A DNA stretch of 64,000 nt, from NCBI RefSeq assembly GCF_900289145.1, contig NZ_OKQO01000003.1, forward strand, positions 1 to 64,000, read 5' to 3'. Origin of the DNA: Neobittarella massiliensis (ex Bilen et al. 2018) (GTDB taxonomy: Bacteria; Bacillota; Clostridia; Oscillospirales; Ruminococcaceae). The notes beneath the pieces are model-generated. The model saw nothing but the letters and a program-made list of their open reading frames with translations. It searched no databases and had not been told where the DNA came from. Shown piece after piece: positions 16,200 to 25,075 of this stretch (its first letter is position 1; the number at the start of each line of letters is the position of its first letter). The translations under genes and the position numbers were made by a program.

Positions 16200-17597
16200 A
16201 TGGCAAAAGTAAAAATCACAGAGACCGTATTGCGCGACGCGCACCAGTCTCTGTTCGCCACCAGGATGACCATAGACGATATGCTGCCCATCCTGGATGA
16301 AATGGACAAGGTGGGGTATCACTCCATCGAGTGCTGGGGCGGCGCCACCTTCGACGCCTGCATCCGCTTTCTGGATGAAGACCCCTGGGAGCGCCTGCGC
16401 ATCCTGAAAAAGCACATGCCCAACACCCCGCTGCAGATGCTGTACCGCGGGCAGAACTGCCTAGGTTACCGCCACTATGCCGACGACGTGGTCGAGTACT
16501 TTGTCGAGAAGTCGGTCGCCAACGGCATCGACGTGCTGCGCATCTTCGACGCGCTCAACGACATCCGCAACCTGCAGTCCTCTATTCGCGCCACCAAAAA
16601 GGCCGGCGGCCACCTGCAGGCCTGCCTGTGCTACACCACCTCTCCGGTGCACAACATCGAGTACTTCACCAAGTACGCCAAACAGCTGGAGGATGAAGGC
16701 GCCGACTCTATCTGCATCAAAGATATGGCCGGTCTGCTCACCCCCTACGGCACCTACGACCTGGTGAAGGCCCTCAAAGAGACGGTCAAGATCCCCATCC
16801 AGCTGCACACCCACTACACTTCGGGCCTGGCTTCCATGGCCGAGCTCAAAGCGATCGAGGCCGGCGTCGACATCATCGACACCGCTATGTCCCCGCTGGC
16901 GCTGGGCACCTCCCACGCCCCCACCGAGTCGATGGTCGCCGCCCTGCAGGGCACCGAGTACGACACCGGTCTGGACTTAAAGCAGCTCGATAAGATCCGC
17001 GCCCATTTTGCTACCATCCGCCAGAAATACGTGGATAACGGCATGATCAACCACAAGGTGCTGGGCGTCGACGCCAACACCCTGCTGTACCAGGTACCCG
17101 GCGGCATGCTCTCCAACCTCCTGTCGCAGCTCAAGCAGGCCGGCAAGGAAGAGCTGTACGAAGAGGTCCTCAGAGAGGTCCCCCGCGTGCGCGAAGACGC
17201 CGGCTTCCCGCCGCTGGTCACCCCCAGCTCGCAGATCGTGGGCACCCAGGCGGTGTTCAACGTGCTAAACGGTGAGCGCTACAAAATGGTCACCAAAGAG
17301 TTCAAGGGCCTGGTCCGCGGCGACTACGGCCAAACTCCGGTCCCCATCAAGCCCGAGTTCGTCAAGCAGATCATCGGCGACGAGCCGCAGATCACCTGCC
17401 GTCCGGCCGACAATCTGGAGCCCGAGCTGGATAAGCTGCGCGCCGAGTGTGCCGAGTACATGGAGCAGGAGGAAGACGTGCTGACCTACGCCCAGTTCGG
17501 TCAGGTCGCCGTCAAGTTCTTCGAGAACCGGCGCAACAAAAAACTGCACATCGACGGCGAGCACGTAGATGTGAAAAACAAGGTCCATCCCCTGTAA
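16200..17597 (+). CDS. 5S/OadA-like biotin-dependent carboxyltransferase subunit
   Basis: A 465-residue HMGL-like TIM barrel that exchanges CO2 between carboxybiotin and pyruvate or oxaloacetate. Visible are the substrate motif TVLRDAHQSLFATRM at the N-terminus, the catalytic Lys174 in ICIKDMAGLL (the carbamylated Lys of the family) and metal-binding His203/His205 in LHTHYTSG. It lacks the C-terminal biotinyl domain of ~600-residue OadA, matching the separate carrier just upstream. There is no oadB/mmdB membrane decarboxylase here. That favours transcarboxylase over a sodium-pumping decarboxylase, although OadB could be elsewhere. Confidence 0.88.
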   Translation: MAKVKITETVLRDAHQSLFATRMTIDDMLPILDEMDKVGYHSIECWGGATFDACIRFLDEDPWERLRILKKHMPNTPLQMLYRGQNCLGYRHYADDVVEYFVEKSVANGIDVLRIFDALNDIRNLQSSIRATKKAGGHLQACLCYTTSPVHNIEYFTKYAKQLEDEGADSICIKDMAGLLTPYGTYDLVKALKETVKIPIQLHTHYTSGLASMAELKAIEAGVDIIDTAMSPLALGTSHAPTESMVAALQGTEYDTGLDLKQLDKIRAHFATIRQKYVDNGMINHKVLGVDANTLLYQVPGGMLSNLLSQLKQAGKEELYEEVLREVPRVREDAGFPPLVTPSSQIVGTQAVFNVLNGERYKMVTKEFKGLVRGDYGQTPVPIKPEFVKQIIGDEPQITCRPADNLEPELDKLRAECAEYMEQEEDVLTYAQFGQVAVKFFENRRNKKLHIDGEHVDVKNKVHPL

Positions 17598-17630
17598 GGG
17601 CTTATCCTTGTCAGTTCCCATTTCCATTTA

Positions 17631-17667
17631 AAACACCGGTGGCCTTCGTTGGCCACCGGTGTTTTTG
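17631..17667 (+). terminator. Terminator of the carboxyltransferase operon
   Basis: AAACACCGGTGGCC and GGCCACCGGTGTTT form a perfect 14-bp stem with a six-base loop and T tract, 33 bases past the last stop. Confidence 0.9.
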
Positions 17668-17795
17668 TGTCTTTAACCAAAAGGTCTATCTCCCAAGTTC
17701 CCAGACCTATTTAAACTCCCCGAAAGCACACCTGCTACCGTTGCGAACTGTGTGCGGCCCCCCTGCCGGTATAATGTCCCTATTTCAGCACCATA

Positions 17796-17834
17796 AAAAG
17801 GCCGGGCCAGATTAAGCGTTCTGGCCCGGCTTTT
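17796..17834 (-). terminator. Terminator of the SAP-domain gene
   Basis: GCCGGGCCAG pairs exactly with CTGGCCCGGC (17821-17830), flanked by A and T runs. It lies 50 bases past the minus-strand stop at 17884 and could work in both directions. Confidence 0.75.
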
Positions 17835-17883
17835 CCTATTTATACCTGTTATCGACCTGCGGTGTTTACCGGCCAACTCTCGT

Positions 17884-19041
17884 TCAGACCTTTACCGCCG
17901 CCCCCAATGCATCTAGTACAATGTCGGCGCAGGTCTCGTCCGGCAGCTCGTGCCGGGGCGAGAGCAGGGAGGAGAATTCCTCGGTCAGCGCCTCGTGCAG
18001 CTGTCGGTCGCTCAGTTCCAGCGCGCGCTGTACCGCCCGCAGTGCCCGCAGCGTCCCGGTGGGCAGCTTTGCCCGGGAAATGGCCGCGGCGTCTGCTCCC
18101 AGCTGGTACAGGTCGCAGTACAGCACCTCCGCCAACAGCCGCAGTGCCCGGCGCTGGTCGTCTTGGTCCTGGGCGATCTGGCTCATGCCAAACCGGGTAG
18201 TGCGGTAGGCGGCCCAATCCTGCTGTTCCAGCTGCTGCCGGGCTTTCTTTTCCAGCTGGGCGTACAGGGCCGTCAGGTGGTTTTGCGGCCCGGCGCACAG
18301 CTGGTGCGCGGTGCAGATATCCACTCCGCAGTTGGGGTGGGTGTGGGCGTAATAGATGCCGGGGTTCTGCGCCACTATCTGTCGGCCCTTCTCGGTCAGG
18401 CAAAAGCGCCGGTGAGGAAAAAGCTGCTGCAGCGCCTGCGGCCCTACCGAGTCCAGCAGCCGCTGCACCAGTACCTGTTTGTTGCCCGAGGTGGGCAGCC
18501 CCTGCCGCCGCAGCAACTGCCGCAGGTTGGCCGCTGTCTCGCGCTGCAGTGTGCCGGTCAGGTCGCCCAGCTGCAAATACCCCTGCTCCCAGAGCATCTG
18601 CAAGGTGGGGTAGGGGTCCTGCAGCTGATAATCGTAGTACCAAAACCCCTCAAAAAACTGCTGGTCCTGGCTGTAGTTCTCGGCGTAAAACAGCATCAGG
18701 ATCTCGGTGGGGGAGAGCACCTCTGCCTGCCCGCCGCCTGCGGCTGCTTTTTCTATATCTGTCTCACCCTCCACTGGGGCGCAACTCTCAGCAGCAGCTT
18801 CCTCTGCCTTGTCGGCATCGGCGGTTGGGGCAGCCACAGCGCCTGCTGCCGGTATATCCCCTGCGGCAGCTTCGCTCTGTGCAGCAGTTTTGCACGCAGC
18901 GGGGGGCTCGTCCACTGCCGCAGTCGGCGGTGCGTACTCTGTCGGCGCCTCCCGGCTCGGTTGCTGGTCGGGTGTATCTGCCGCGGCAGCAGGTGCGTCT
19001 TTATCCCGCTTTTTTCGTCTAAACAGGTCCAATATTCCCAA
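17884..19041 (-). CDS. SAP-domain protein with Ala/Pro/Glu-rich N-terminal region
   Basis: A 385-residue protein. Residues 1-110 are low complexity, rich in Ala, Pro, Glu and Asp after a basic MGILDLFRRKKRDK. Near residue 170 is a SAP-like helix-extended-helix motif (NLRQLLRRQGLPTSGNKQ, then VLVQRLLDSV), a putative DNA-binding fold. The C-terminal ~180 residues are helical. The start is TTG 19041, supported by AAGGAGG nine bases upstream. It is not in an operon. The role is unknown; nucleic-acid binding or a cell-envelope/cytoskeletal adaptor are both conceivable. Confidence 0.65.
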   Translation of the reverse strand: MGILDLFRRKKRDKDAPAAAADTPDQQPSREAPTEYAPPTAAVDEPPAACKTAAQSEAAAGDIPAAGAVAAPTADADKAEEAAAESCAPVEGETDIEKAAAGGGQAEVLSPTEILMLFYAENYSQDQQFFEGFWYYDYQLQDPYPTLQMLWEQGYLQLGDLTGTLQRETAANLRQLLRRQGLPTSGNKQVLVQRLLDSVGPQALQQLFPHRRFCLTEKGRQIVAQNPGIYYAHTHPNCGVDICTAHQLCAGPQNHLTALYAQLEKKARQQLEQQDWAAYRTTRFGMSQIAQDQDDQRRALRLLAEVLYCDLYQLGADAAAISRAKLPTGTLRALRAVQRALELSDRQLHEALTEEFSSLLSPRHELPDETCADIVLDALGAAVKV

Positions 19042-19295
19042 GGTTTCTGCCTCCTTATTGCACTGACCCTACCAGTTTACCTATATTCGCCCTTTTTTTC
19101 AACCCCTGTCCGCCACCGACCCTGCCGGGCACTATCATCTGGCTCTGCGCGCAGGTATCGGCGGTCAAACAGCCGTCGCTGCCATAAAAATAGGACGGCA
19201 GGCGACCGGCATCGGTGCCCACAGCCCTAAAAAGCAGTCAAACAGTACCCGGCTGCTATCGCCTCGCGGCAAGCGGCCGGCGCGGCGGCAAAATT

Positions 19296-20441
19296 TTAGT
19301 ATTCCTGGTTATCCAGCACCACCTGTTCCACTGCCTGCAGGTTCAGCGCCCGGTTGACGGCGCTCTCCGACTGCAGCGTAAGGGTAGAGCAAGCCATGGC
19401 AAACTGCACCGTCTCGGTCAGCGACAAGTCGTAGATGGCCCCGTACACGATCCCGGCGGTGTAGGCCTGGCCCACGCCGGTGGTGCTCACCGGCCGCCGG
19501 GCGCGGGTGTGGAAGAACCCCTCCTCGCTGGGGGTCACCACCGCACAGCCCTTTACGCCCAGCGTGATGAACACCCGTTTGGGCCCCATCTTGCTGATGT
19601 GTTTGGCCGCGCGGATGGCATCCTGCGCCGTTACGATCGAGATCCCCGAGATGAACTCCGCCTCGATGCGGTTGAGCTGTAAGGTACACATGCGGTCCAG
19701 CAGATGGACAAAGCGCTTGCATTTACCCACCGCCCCCACATCCATAATGATCTCCTTTTGGGGGAAGTTTTCCAGCACGTACTGCAGCGTCTCCGGCGGC
19801 AGCCCGCTGCCCAGCACGATGACCTTAGAACCGGCCAAAATGCCCGATTTGCGCTGTACGTATTCGGGGGTGATGTTGTCCTCTATACGCATGTCCGACA
19901 GGCCCATAGCCATGTCGCCGCCGGAGTTGATAAAAGCCATGAACAGCGAGGTAGAGGCGTTGGGCAGCAGCAGGCAGTCGGAGGTATCTATCCCCAGCGC
20001 CCGGCAGTCGGCCACGATCTTTTCGCCGAACATGTCGCCGCCAATGGGGGCCATCAGCTTGGCGTTGATGCCCAGCCGAGCCAGGTTCTCGGCCAAGTTG
20101 CGGGCCTCGCCCCCCGGCACCAGCGAGATGCGCCCGGGGTTCGAGCTGCCGGCCACCATGGGCTCAAACGAAAACCCGTTGATATCCATGTTGGCCGCGC
20201 CGATGATGGTGGCGTAATTGGGCTGCTCAAGTATGTAGCCGCGGCCCTTGATCTTGCCTTTTTTGGTGAGGTTCGTCAGGTGTACCGAGGCCGCAGACCG
20301 GGTGATGCCCAGCATGTCGGCCAACTCCTGGTGGCTGATCATGGGGTTTTTGCGAATGATGGCCAGGATCTCGGCTTCTCTCTTGGTGATGGGTGCGCCG
20401 TATTTTGGGTTTTTTGCTGTGTCTTCAAAGTCAGAATGCAA
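19296..20441 (-). CDS. Winged-helix/PfkB-like protein with degenerate catalytic motif
   Basis: A 381-residue fusion. Residues ~15-70 are a winged helix (REAEILAIIRKNPMISHQEL, ADMLGITRSAASVHLTNL). The rest is a PfkB carbohydrate-kinase fold like PsuK/YeiI, with GAANMDINGF near 75 and GGEARNLAENLARLG. The family's C-terminal signature TTGAGDxFxxG reads TTGVGQAYTAG here, so the catalytic-base Asp is Gln and kinase activity should be lost or weak. TTG 20441 follows AGGAGG at nine bases and overlaps the upstream kinase stop by 11 bases. It is probably a DNA-binding sensor of the kinase's substrate or product. Confidence 0.8.
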   Translation of the reverse strand: MHSDFEDTAKNPKYGAPITKREAEILAIIRKNPMISHQELADMLGITRSAASVHLTNLTKKGKIKGRGYILEQPNYATIIGAANMDINGFSFEPMVAGSSNPGRISLVPGGEARNLAENLARLGINAKLMAPIGGDMFGEKIVADCRALGIDTSDCLLLPNASTSLFMAFINSGGDMAMGLSDMRIEDNITPEYVQRKSGILAGSKVIVLGSGLPPETLQYVLENFPQKEIIMDVGAVGKCKRFVHLLDRMCTLQLNRIEAEFISGISIVTAQDAIRAAKHISKMGPKRVFITLGVKGCAVVTPSEEGFFHTRARRPVSTTGVGQAYTAGIVYGAIYDLSLTETVQFAMACSTLTLQSESAVNRALNLQAVEQVVLDNQEY

Positions 20442-21342
20442 GAGCTAAGACCTCCTCTAAATTTAGATCGGGATTGACCGGCAGGGGGGAGCGGATGGTC
20501 AGATTGGCCACCGCCATCCCAAAGCGGACCGACTGCTGGATCGAGTACCCCCGCTCCCGCCACAAGAGCACCCCGGCAAAAAATGAATCGCCGGCGCCGG
20601 TAGCGCTCTGCACCCGGCGCACCGGTATAGCCGGGTGCATACCTGTGCTCTCACCGTCGGCGCAAAAGGCGCCCCGCGCGCCGCAGGTGATGAGCACCCG
20701 CCGGCACCCCATGGCCAAAATAGCCCTGGCCATGCGCTGCAGGGCCGCAATGTCCTGCGCGGTCTCGCCGGTCACCGCCATGGCCTCCAGCAGGTTGCAC
20801 TTCACGGTGTGAAAGCGGCCCAAAATGGGCCTGATAGCCAGCCCGCGCGATACCGATGAGGTGTCGATCCACAGCGGCACCCGGCAGTTCTGGGTGACGA
20901 ACTCCAGTGTCTCCATAGGCAGCCCGCTGCCCAGCACCACCGCCCGGGCCCCGCACAGCACTGGCAGCTTCGCGGCCATAAATTCCGGCGTCAGCCGCTG
21001 CTCGAGCTCCACATCCGAAAGCGCCACGGCCATGTCGCGCTCCTCGTCCATCAGGGCGATATAGGCCGAGGACATCGCTCCCGGCACCGTCAGGCAGTGC
21101 GACATGTCGATGCCCACCGCCTGGCTGTCCTGCACCAGTTTTTGGCCAAAGGCGTCGTCGCCGATCGCCCCAATAAATTTCACCTCGCCCCCCAGCCGGG
21201 CATAGCACTCGGCGCTGTTGCGGGCTCCGCCGCCGCTGTACAGCCGTATCTTGCCGGGGTTCGAATTGCGGGGTATCAGGTCACCGGTAGCAAAACCGGT
21301 AATATCCACGTTGGCGGCGCCTATATACACTACATAGCCCAT
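20431..21342 (-). CDS. PfkB-family carbohydrate/nucleoside kinase (pseudouridine kinase-like)
   Basis: A 303-residue ribokinase-fold kinase. The N-terminal substrate region is YIGAANVDITGFA, the first signature is GGGARNSAECYARLG near residue 37, and the C-terminal signature SATGAGDSFFAGVLL near 255 keeps the catalytic Asp. The closest family by eye is PsuK/YeiC, which phosphorylates pseudouridine, but ribokinase-like substrates cannot be excluded. ATG 21342 has GAGGAGG. It overlaps the winged-helix paralog downstream, so the two are co-expressed. No PsuG glycosidase is seen in the window. Confidence 0.85.
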   Translation of the reverse strand: MGYVVYIGAANVDITGFATGDLIPRNSNPGKIRLYSGGGARNSAECYARLGGEVKFIGAIGDDAFGQKLVQDSQAVGIDMSHCLTVPGAMSSAYIALMDEERDMAVALSDVELEQRLTPEFMAAKLPVLCGARAVVLGSGLPMETLEFVTQNCRVPLWIDTSSVSRGLAIRPILGRFHTVKCNLLEAMAVTGETAQDIAALQRMARAILAMGCRRVLITCGARGAFCADGESTGMHPAIPVRRVQSATGAGDSFFAGVLLWRERGYSIQQSVRFGMAVANLTIRSPLPVNPDLNLEEVLALAF

Positions 21343-21425
21343 GGCACAAAGACCTCCTCGTCACTGGTGGCGAAATTCTCGAAAACGATCGACAAATGGG
21401 AGCGATTTAAGAGCACTTGGCTACT

Positions 21426-21455
21426 ATTATACGGTTTGGCGGCAACTCCTGTCAA
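21426..21455 (-). promoter_or_regulatory. Promoter of the PfkB pair
   Basis: On the minus strand, perfect TTGACA (21450-21455) and TATAAT (21426-21431) with an 18-base spacer. The -35 overlaps the last codons of the radical SAM gene. Confidence 0.8.
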
Positions 21456-23206
21456 ACAGATTCGTCCAGATCTATCTGGTAAAATATGGCGTTTTTATCC
21501 GGGTCGGTGCGGCTGTAGTCAAACAGTACCGCCACCGGTCCGCCCGCCGTCTCCCGGCTGTCGGGCCACACCGGATAGGGGAACACGTGGATGTACACCG
21601 ACTTGGCAATAGCCGCCGGGTGCATGCCCACATGGCCGGGCAGGTATTGGGCCACCTGCGCCTCATCGCCGTAAAAGTCGCGGATCTGCTGGCGGTAGCG
21701 GGGCGTCAGGTCACCGCCGTCTAAAAAGGGGAGGTGTTTTTTTGGCCGCTCCTGCCGCAGCCGGTCAAACTGGATGCACTGCCGCAGCCGCGCGGCGTCG
21801 GCCCCCGGCAGCCCGGTGCCAAACGCCAGCAGCAAACGCCACTTGTCCTCTTTAGAAAGTGCCGCCGGCATGCCCGATACCTGCTCTTTTTGCCGCTCCA
21901 GCTGCATATACTGGGCCAGCTGGCAGTAGAGCGCAAAGGGGCTCTCCAGCAGCTGTTCCAGGTACCCGATCGCCGTGCGGTAGCGGCCGCAGTTGTAAAA
22001 GGTATCCACACAGTCCTCCACCTGCTCCAGCAATAGCAGGTCCGCAAAAGACAGCCAGCGGGTGCGCAGCACCTGATAGGGGGGCGCCTCGCTGCACACG
22101 ATGCCGTACCCCTCGGCCTCCTGGCGCAGCAGGCTGCCGTGCAGCAGCTTTAAAAAGCCCAGCTGTAGCTGGTGGGGGTGCAGCCGGTAAACATCGTCAA
22201 ACGAGCGGGAAAAAGCCGTCAGGTCCTCGTGGGGCAGTCCGGCGATCAGGTCCAGGTGGATGTGGATGTTGCCCGGCGCCAGCAGCGCGCCCACCGCCTT
22301 GGCGATCGCCCTGAAGTCGTGTACCCGCTGCACGGCGGCCACCGTGGCCGGGTGGGTGGACTGCACCCCGATCTCAAACTGGAACAGCCCCCGGCGGGCC
22401 CCCTCGAGCAGCGCCGCGTCCTCGGGCCCCAGCAGGTCGGCCCCCAACTCAAAGTGGAAGTTGGTCACCCCGTTATCGTGTTCCATCAGGTAGCGCCAGA
22501 TGGTCCGCGCCCGCGCCCGGTCACAGTTAAAGGTGCGGTCGACGAATTTTACCTGCCGCACCCGCTGTGCCAAAAAGAAGTCGAGCTCGGCAAATACCTT
22601 CTCCAGGCTGCGAAAGCGCACCTGTCCCCCCGCCCCCGACAGACAGTAGTGGCAGTGAAAAGGGCAGCCGCGGCTGGTCTCATAGTACAGCGTGCGGTCG
22701 CGGGGCAGCGTGTCCGCAGTGTATACAAACGGCAGCTGGTCCATGTCCGGCACCGGTGCCGGACCGTTTTGCACCACCCGTGCCCCGTCTCGCCAGTGCA
22801 GGCCGGGCACCTCCGGCAGCGGCGCCCCCGCCGCCAACAGCGGCACCGGTATCTCTCCCTCACCGGTGAGCACCCCGTCGCACCAGGGGTACTTGCTTAA
22901 AAAATCAGGGTCGTATCCGGCCTCCGGGCCGCCACAGAATATGGGGCAGTGGGGCAGTATCGCTTTCAGGTCCGGCCCCAACCGGGCGATCGTGGCCACG
23001 TTCCAGATATAGGTGGAAAACAGCAGCCGTGTAGGGCGTGCACAGCGGCGGTAGATCTCGCTGAGCAGCTGGTGGGGCAGCTGGTTGATGGTGCACTCCA
23101 GTACCTGGCAGCTGCCCTCCGCACGCCGGATGGCCGCCTCCAGGTAGCGCACAGCCAGCCCGGTGTGGCTGTATTTAGAGTTGATCGAGATGAGCAGTGT
23201 GTCCAC
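21452..23206 (-). CDS. B12-binding radical SAM protein (DUF4080 type)
   Basis: A 584-residue protein. The N-terminal ~150 residues are a cobalamin-binding-like Rossmann domain (LLISINSKYSHTGLAVRYL; FCGGPEAGYDP). The radical SAM core has the cluster motif CPFHCHYC (CxxxCxxC) near residue 190, then FVDRTFNCD and an IHLDLIAGLPHED loop typical of class B enzymes. The C-terminal ~180 residues match the DUF4080 type. It should cleave SAM to a radical for a methylation or rearrangement of an unknown substrate. It is monocistronic; a TACAAT -10 lies about 40 bases upstream. Confidence 0.85.
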   Translation of the reverse strand: MDTLLISINSKYSHTGLAVRYLEAAIRRAEGSCQVLECTINQLPHQLLSEIYRRCARPTRLLFSTYIWNVATIARLGPDLKAILPHCPIFCGGPEAGYDPDFLSKYPWCDGVLTGEGEIPVPLLAAGAPLPEVPGLHWRDGARVVQNGPAPVPDMDQLPFVYTADTLPRDRTLYYETSRGCPFHCHYCLSGAGGQVRFRSLEKVFAELDFFLAQRVRQVKFVDRTFNCDRARARTIWRYLMEHDNGVTNFHFELGADLLGPEDAALLEGARRGLFQFEIGVQSTHPATVAAVQRVHDFRAIAKAVGALLAPGNIHIHLDLIAGLPHEDLTAFSRSFDDVYRLHPHQLQLGFLKLLHGSLLRQEAEGYGIVCSEAPPYQVLRTRWLSFADLLLLEQVEDCVDTFYNCGRYRTAIGYLEQLLESPFALYCQLAQYMQLERQKEQVSGMPAALSKEDKWRLLLAFGTGLPGADAARLRQCIQFDRLRQERPKKHLPFLDGGDLTPRYRQQIRDFYGDEAQVAQYLPGHVGMHPAAIAKSVYIHVFPYPVWPDSRETAGGPVAVLFDYSRTDPDKNAIFYQIDLDESV

Positions 23207-23365
23207 GGATAGGGCCTCCTCTTACTTGATGGTACGATCTCTATATTGTACCACATCCAGCCGAGTAGAAGTATCCCCACCGGGCACCAAACAGGAACTG
23301 TTGCGCAGCCGGCTCTGTTTGGTGTCCGGCAGGAAAATTATTGAAAAAATTTTGTCGGAGAGGTG

Positions 23366-23394
23366 TTGACAAATGTGGACTAAGGTGGTATAGT
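23366..23394 (+). promoter_or_regulatory. Strong promoter of rubrerythrin
   Basis: Perfect TTGACA (23366-23371), 17-base spacer, TATAGT (23389-23394). It gives a leader of about 70 bases ending in AGGGGG. No PerR-like inverted repeat is obvious. Confidence 0.8.
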
Positions 23395-23469
23395 TTAATC
23401 ACACCAAGAGAAACTGACCCAATACCAGTTAAAACTTGTGAGAGAATTTTGATTAGGGGGAATTTACGA

Positions 23470-24012
23470 ATGAAAAAATTTATCTGCACCGTTTGTGGTT
23501 ACGTACATGAGGGCGACGCCGCGCCCGAGAAGTGCCCGGTCTGTGGCGCTCCCGCCTCTAAGTTCAACGAGCAGGCCTCCGAGGGTCTGGTTTTCGCTGA
23601 CGAGCATGTAGTGGGCGTGGCCGAAGGCGCTCCCGCCGACATCATCGAGGATCTGCGCGCCAACTTTAACGGCGAGTGCAGCGAGGTCGGCATGTACCTG
23701 GCCATGAGCCGTGTGGCCGAGCGTGAGGGCTATCCCGAGATCGCCGAGGCCTATAAGAGATACGCTTTTGAAGAGGCCGAGCACGCCGCCAAGTTCGCCG
23801 AGCTGCTGGGTGAGGTAGTGACCTCCAGCACCAAGAAGAACCTCGAGATGCGCGTAGCTGCCGAGCACGGCGCCTGCGCCGGCAAAAAAGACCTGGCCAC
23901 CCGCGCCAAGGCCCTCAATCTCGATGCCATCCACGACACCGTACACGAGATGGCTAAAGACGAGGCCCGCCACGGCTGTGGTTTCGCCGGCCTGCTGAAG
24001 AGATACTTCTGA
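23470..24012 (+). CDS. Reverse rubrerythrin (rubredoxin domain first), NADH peroxidase type
   Basis: A 180-residue oxidative-stress enzyme of anaerobes that reduces H2O2 with electrons from NADH via a rubredoxin oxidoreductase. The N-terminal rubredoxin iron site is Cys6, Cys9, Cys22 and Cys25 ([20 protein letters not shown]). The following ferritin-like four-helix domain has Glu/His ligands in [28 protein letters not shown] and DEARHGCGF. In classical rubrerythrin the order is the opposite. It has its own strong promoter and terminator. Codons are highly biased (GAG, GCC), suggesting high expression. Confidence 0.93.
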   Translation: MKKFICTVCGYVHEGDAAPEKCPVCGAPASKFNEQASEGLVFADEHVVGVAEGAPADIIEDLRANFNGECSEVGMYLAMSRVAEREGYPEIAEAYKRYAFEEAEHAAKFAELLGEVVTSSTKKNLEMRVAAEHGACAGKKDLATRAKALNLDAIHDTVHEMAKDEARHGCGFAGLLKRYF

Positions 24013-24056
24013 TCTCCTCTACATGCTACATAGCTGACTTCTTTACTCCCAACTAT

Positions 24057-24103
24057 AAAACAGAGAGACAGGATGGCTTTAAGCCATCCTGTCTCTCTGT
24101 TTT
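24057..24103 (+). terminator. Terminator of rubrerythrin
   Basis: A very long perfect stem of about 22 bp (ACAGAGAGACAGGATGGC and its complement), closed by a tight loop and ending in TTTT. Confidence 0.92.
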
Positions 24104-24255
24104 GGCGCAGGTATCCGTCATATATAAAAAGTACCTGCCGGATCTCCCCAGTGGCCAGATCTATCCGGCAAGGGGCGAGATAGGTGAACCAGTGTGGTCA
24201 CCCGTCCAATACGGCGGCGCCTGCTGTAAAGTCTCGCTCCGCAGCCCCGCTCTCC

Positions 24256-25075
24256 TCACCTGTCAGCAGCCCCCGGCTCTCCGCCGGCCATAGGCAGCTG
24301 GTAGATACCGGACTGCTCTTGCTCTGCCGTCTCGGCCGCTGCATACAAATAGAGGTCGTTTTCACCGCAGGTCAAAAAATAAAACTCTGCCGAGAAGGGG
24401 AGACCAACCATACAGATCGGGGCTCTCCGGTCATCAGATCGGTCTGTTGGATACGATCCGGCCGATAGCTGGCCATATAGACAGACTTGGCGGTGACCAG
24501 ATGGCCGGCGGCTCGGCCCAGAAGATAAAAGCGCTCTGCTGCACTGGCTGGTCTAAAAAGTTTCAGGCCATATTTGGCCTCGGCGGTGTACTCTACACAA
24601 CAAGCGGCTCCGGGCGCATCGCACAAAGTGCCGACAGGTTCTGTTCGCTCTTCGGGTTTGGCATCACTGCCTTTAGACAGCGCCGTACACACGTCTGTGC
24701 GCGTCTGTGCGCACCTGTGCGCGCTGTCCCGGTCTTGCCGTGTTTTCGCCCGTGAACGGTGCATATAGAGGGGGCTGCCCTCTCCCCCCACCAGATGGAT
24801 ATCCCCGTCCGCTCCAAATGGGCTCCGGCTCGCTGCTGCCGGTCAAGTCTTTGCGGCAGAGCGTACAACCCATCCCGTCAGAATCGGTCGGCCAAGAGGA
24901 ATAGACGAGACCGCAGAGAGTACTTTCGCGCAGGACCGATCCGTTGATGCTCCTCCTTTCGGCGATAACGGGCGCATCGCTGCCCGCGCGGTAAATGGAT
25001 GTATTTCACGTAGTATACCGCATCGCCGCCTTGGCGCACTTTGCGCATGGCGGGGCGCTCTTCCGTATAGCCCAC
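24256..25075 (-). pseudogene. Decayed propeller-like (DUF5050-style) protein remnant
   Basis: No long frame survives, but pieces in different minus-strand frames read as one degraded protein: GGDAVYYVKYIHLPRGQR (near 25020), GSSEPEPIWSG (near 24820), PLYMHRSRAK and ALSKGSDAKPEERTEPVG (24780-24640), CVEYTAEAKYGLKLFRP, VYMASYRPDRIQQTDLMTG (near 24450), then, after a frame change in a T run near 24375, FYFLTCGENDLYLYAAAE and a stop at 24256. Repeated blocks of aromatic strands followed by substrate-like loops resemble extracytoplasmic beta-propellers. A 10-bp tandem repeat at 24693-24722 also disrupts the frame. No function should remain. Confidence 0.5.
24693..24722. repeat. Three tandem 10-bp repeats
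   Basis: GTCTGTGCGC, GTCTGTGCGC, ACCTGTGCGC in direct succession. Because 10 is not a multiple of three, copy-number change shifts the frame of the surrounding pseudogene. Confidence 0.75.

Noticed and set aside
16155-16415. Minus-strand frames opposite the carboxyltransferase operon
   Set aside because: Their composition mirrors the codon bias of the strong plus-strand genes, and they lack starts with ribosome sites.
24693-24722. Possible CRISPR-like repeat
   Set aside because: The three 10-bp units are directly tandem with no spacers; it is a slippage repeat.
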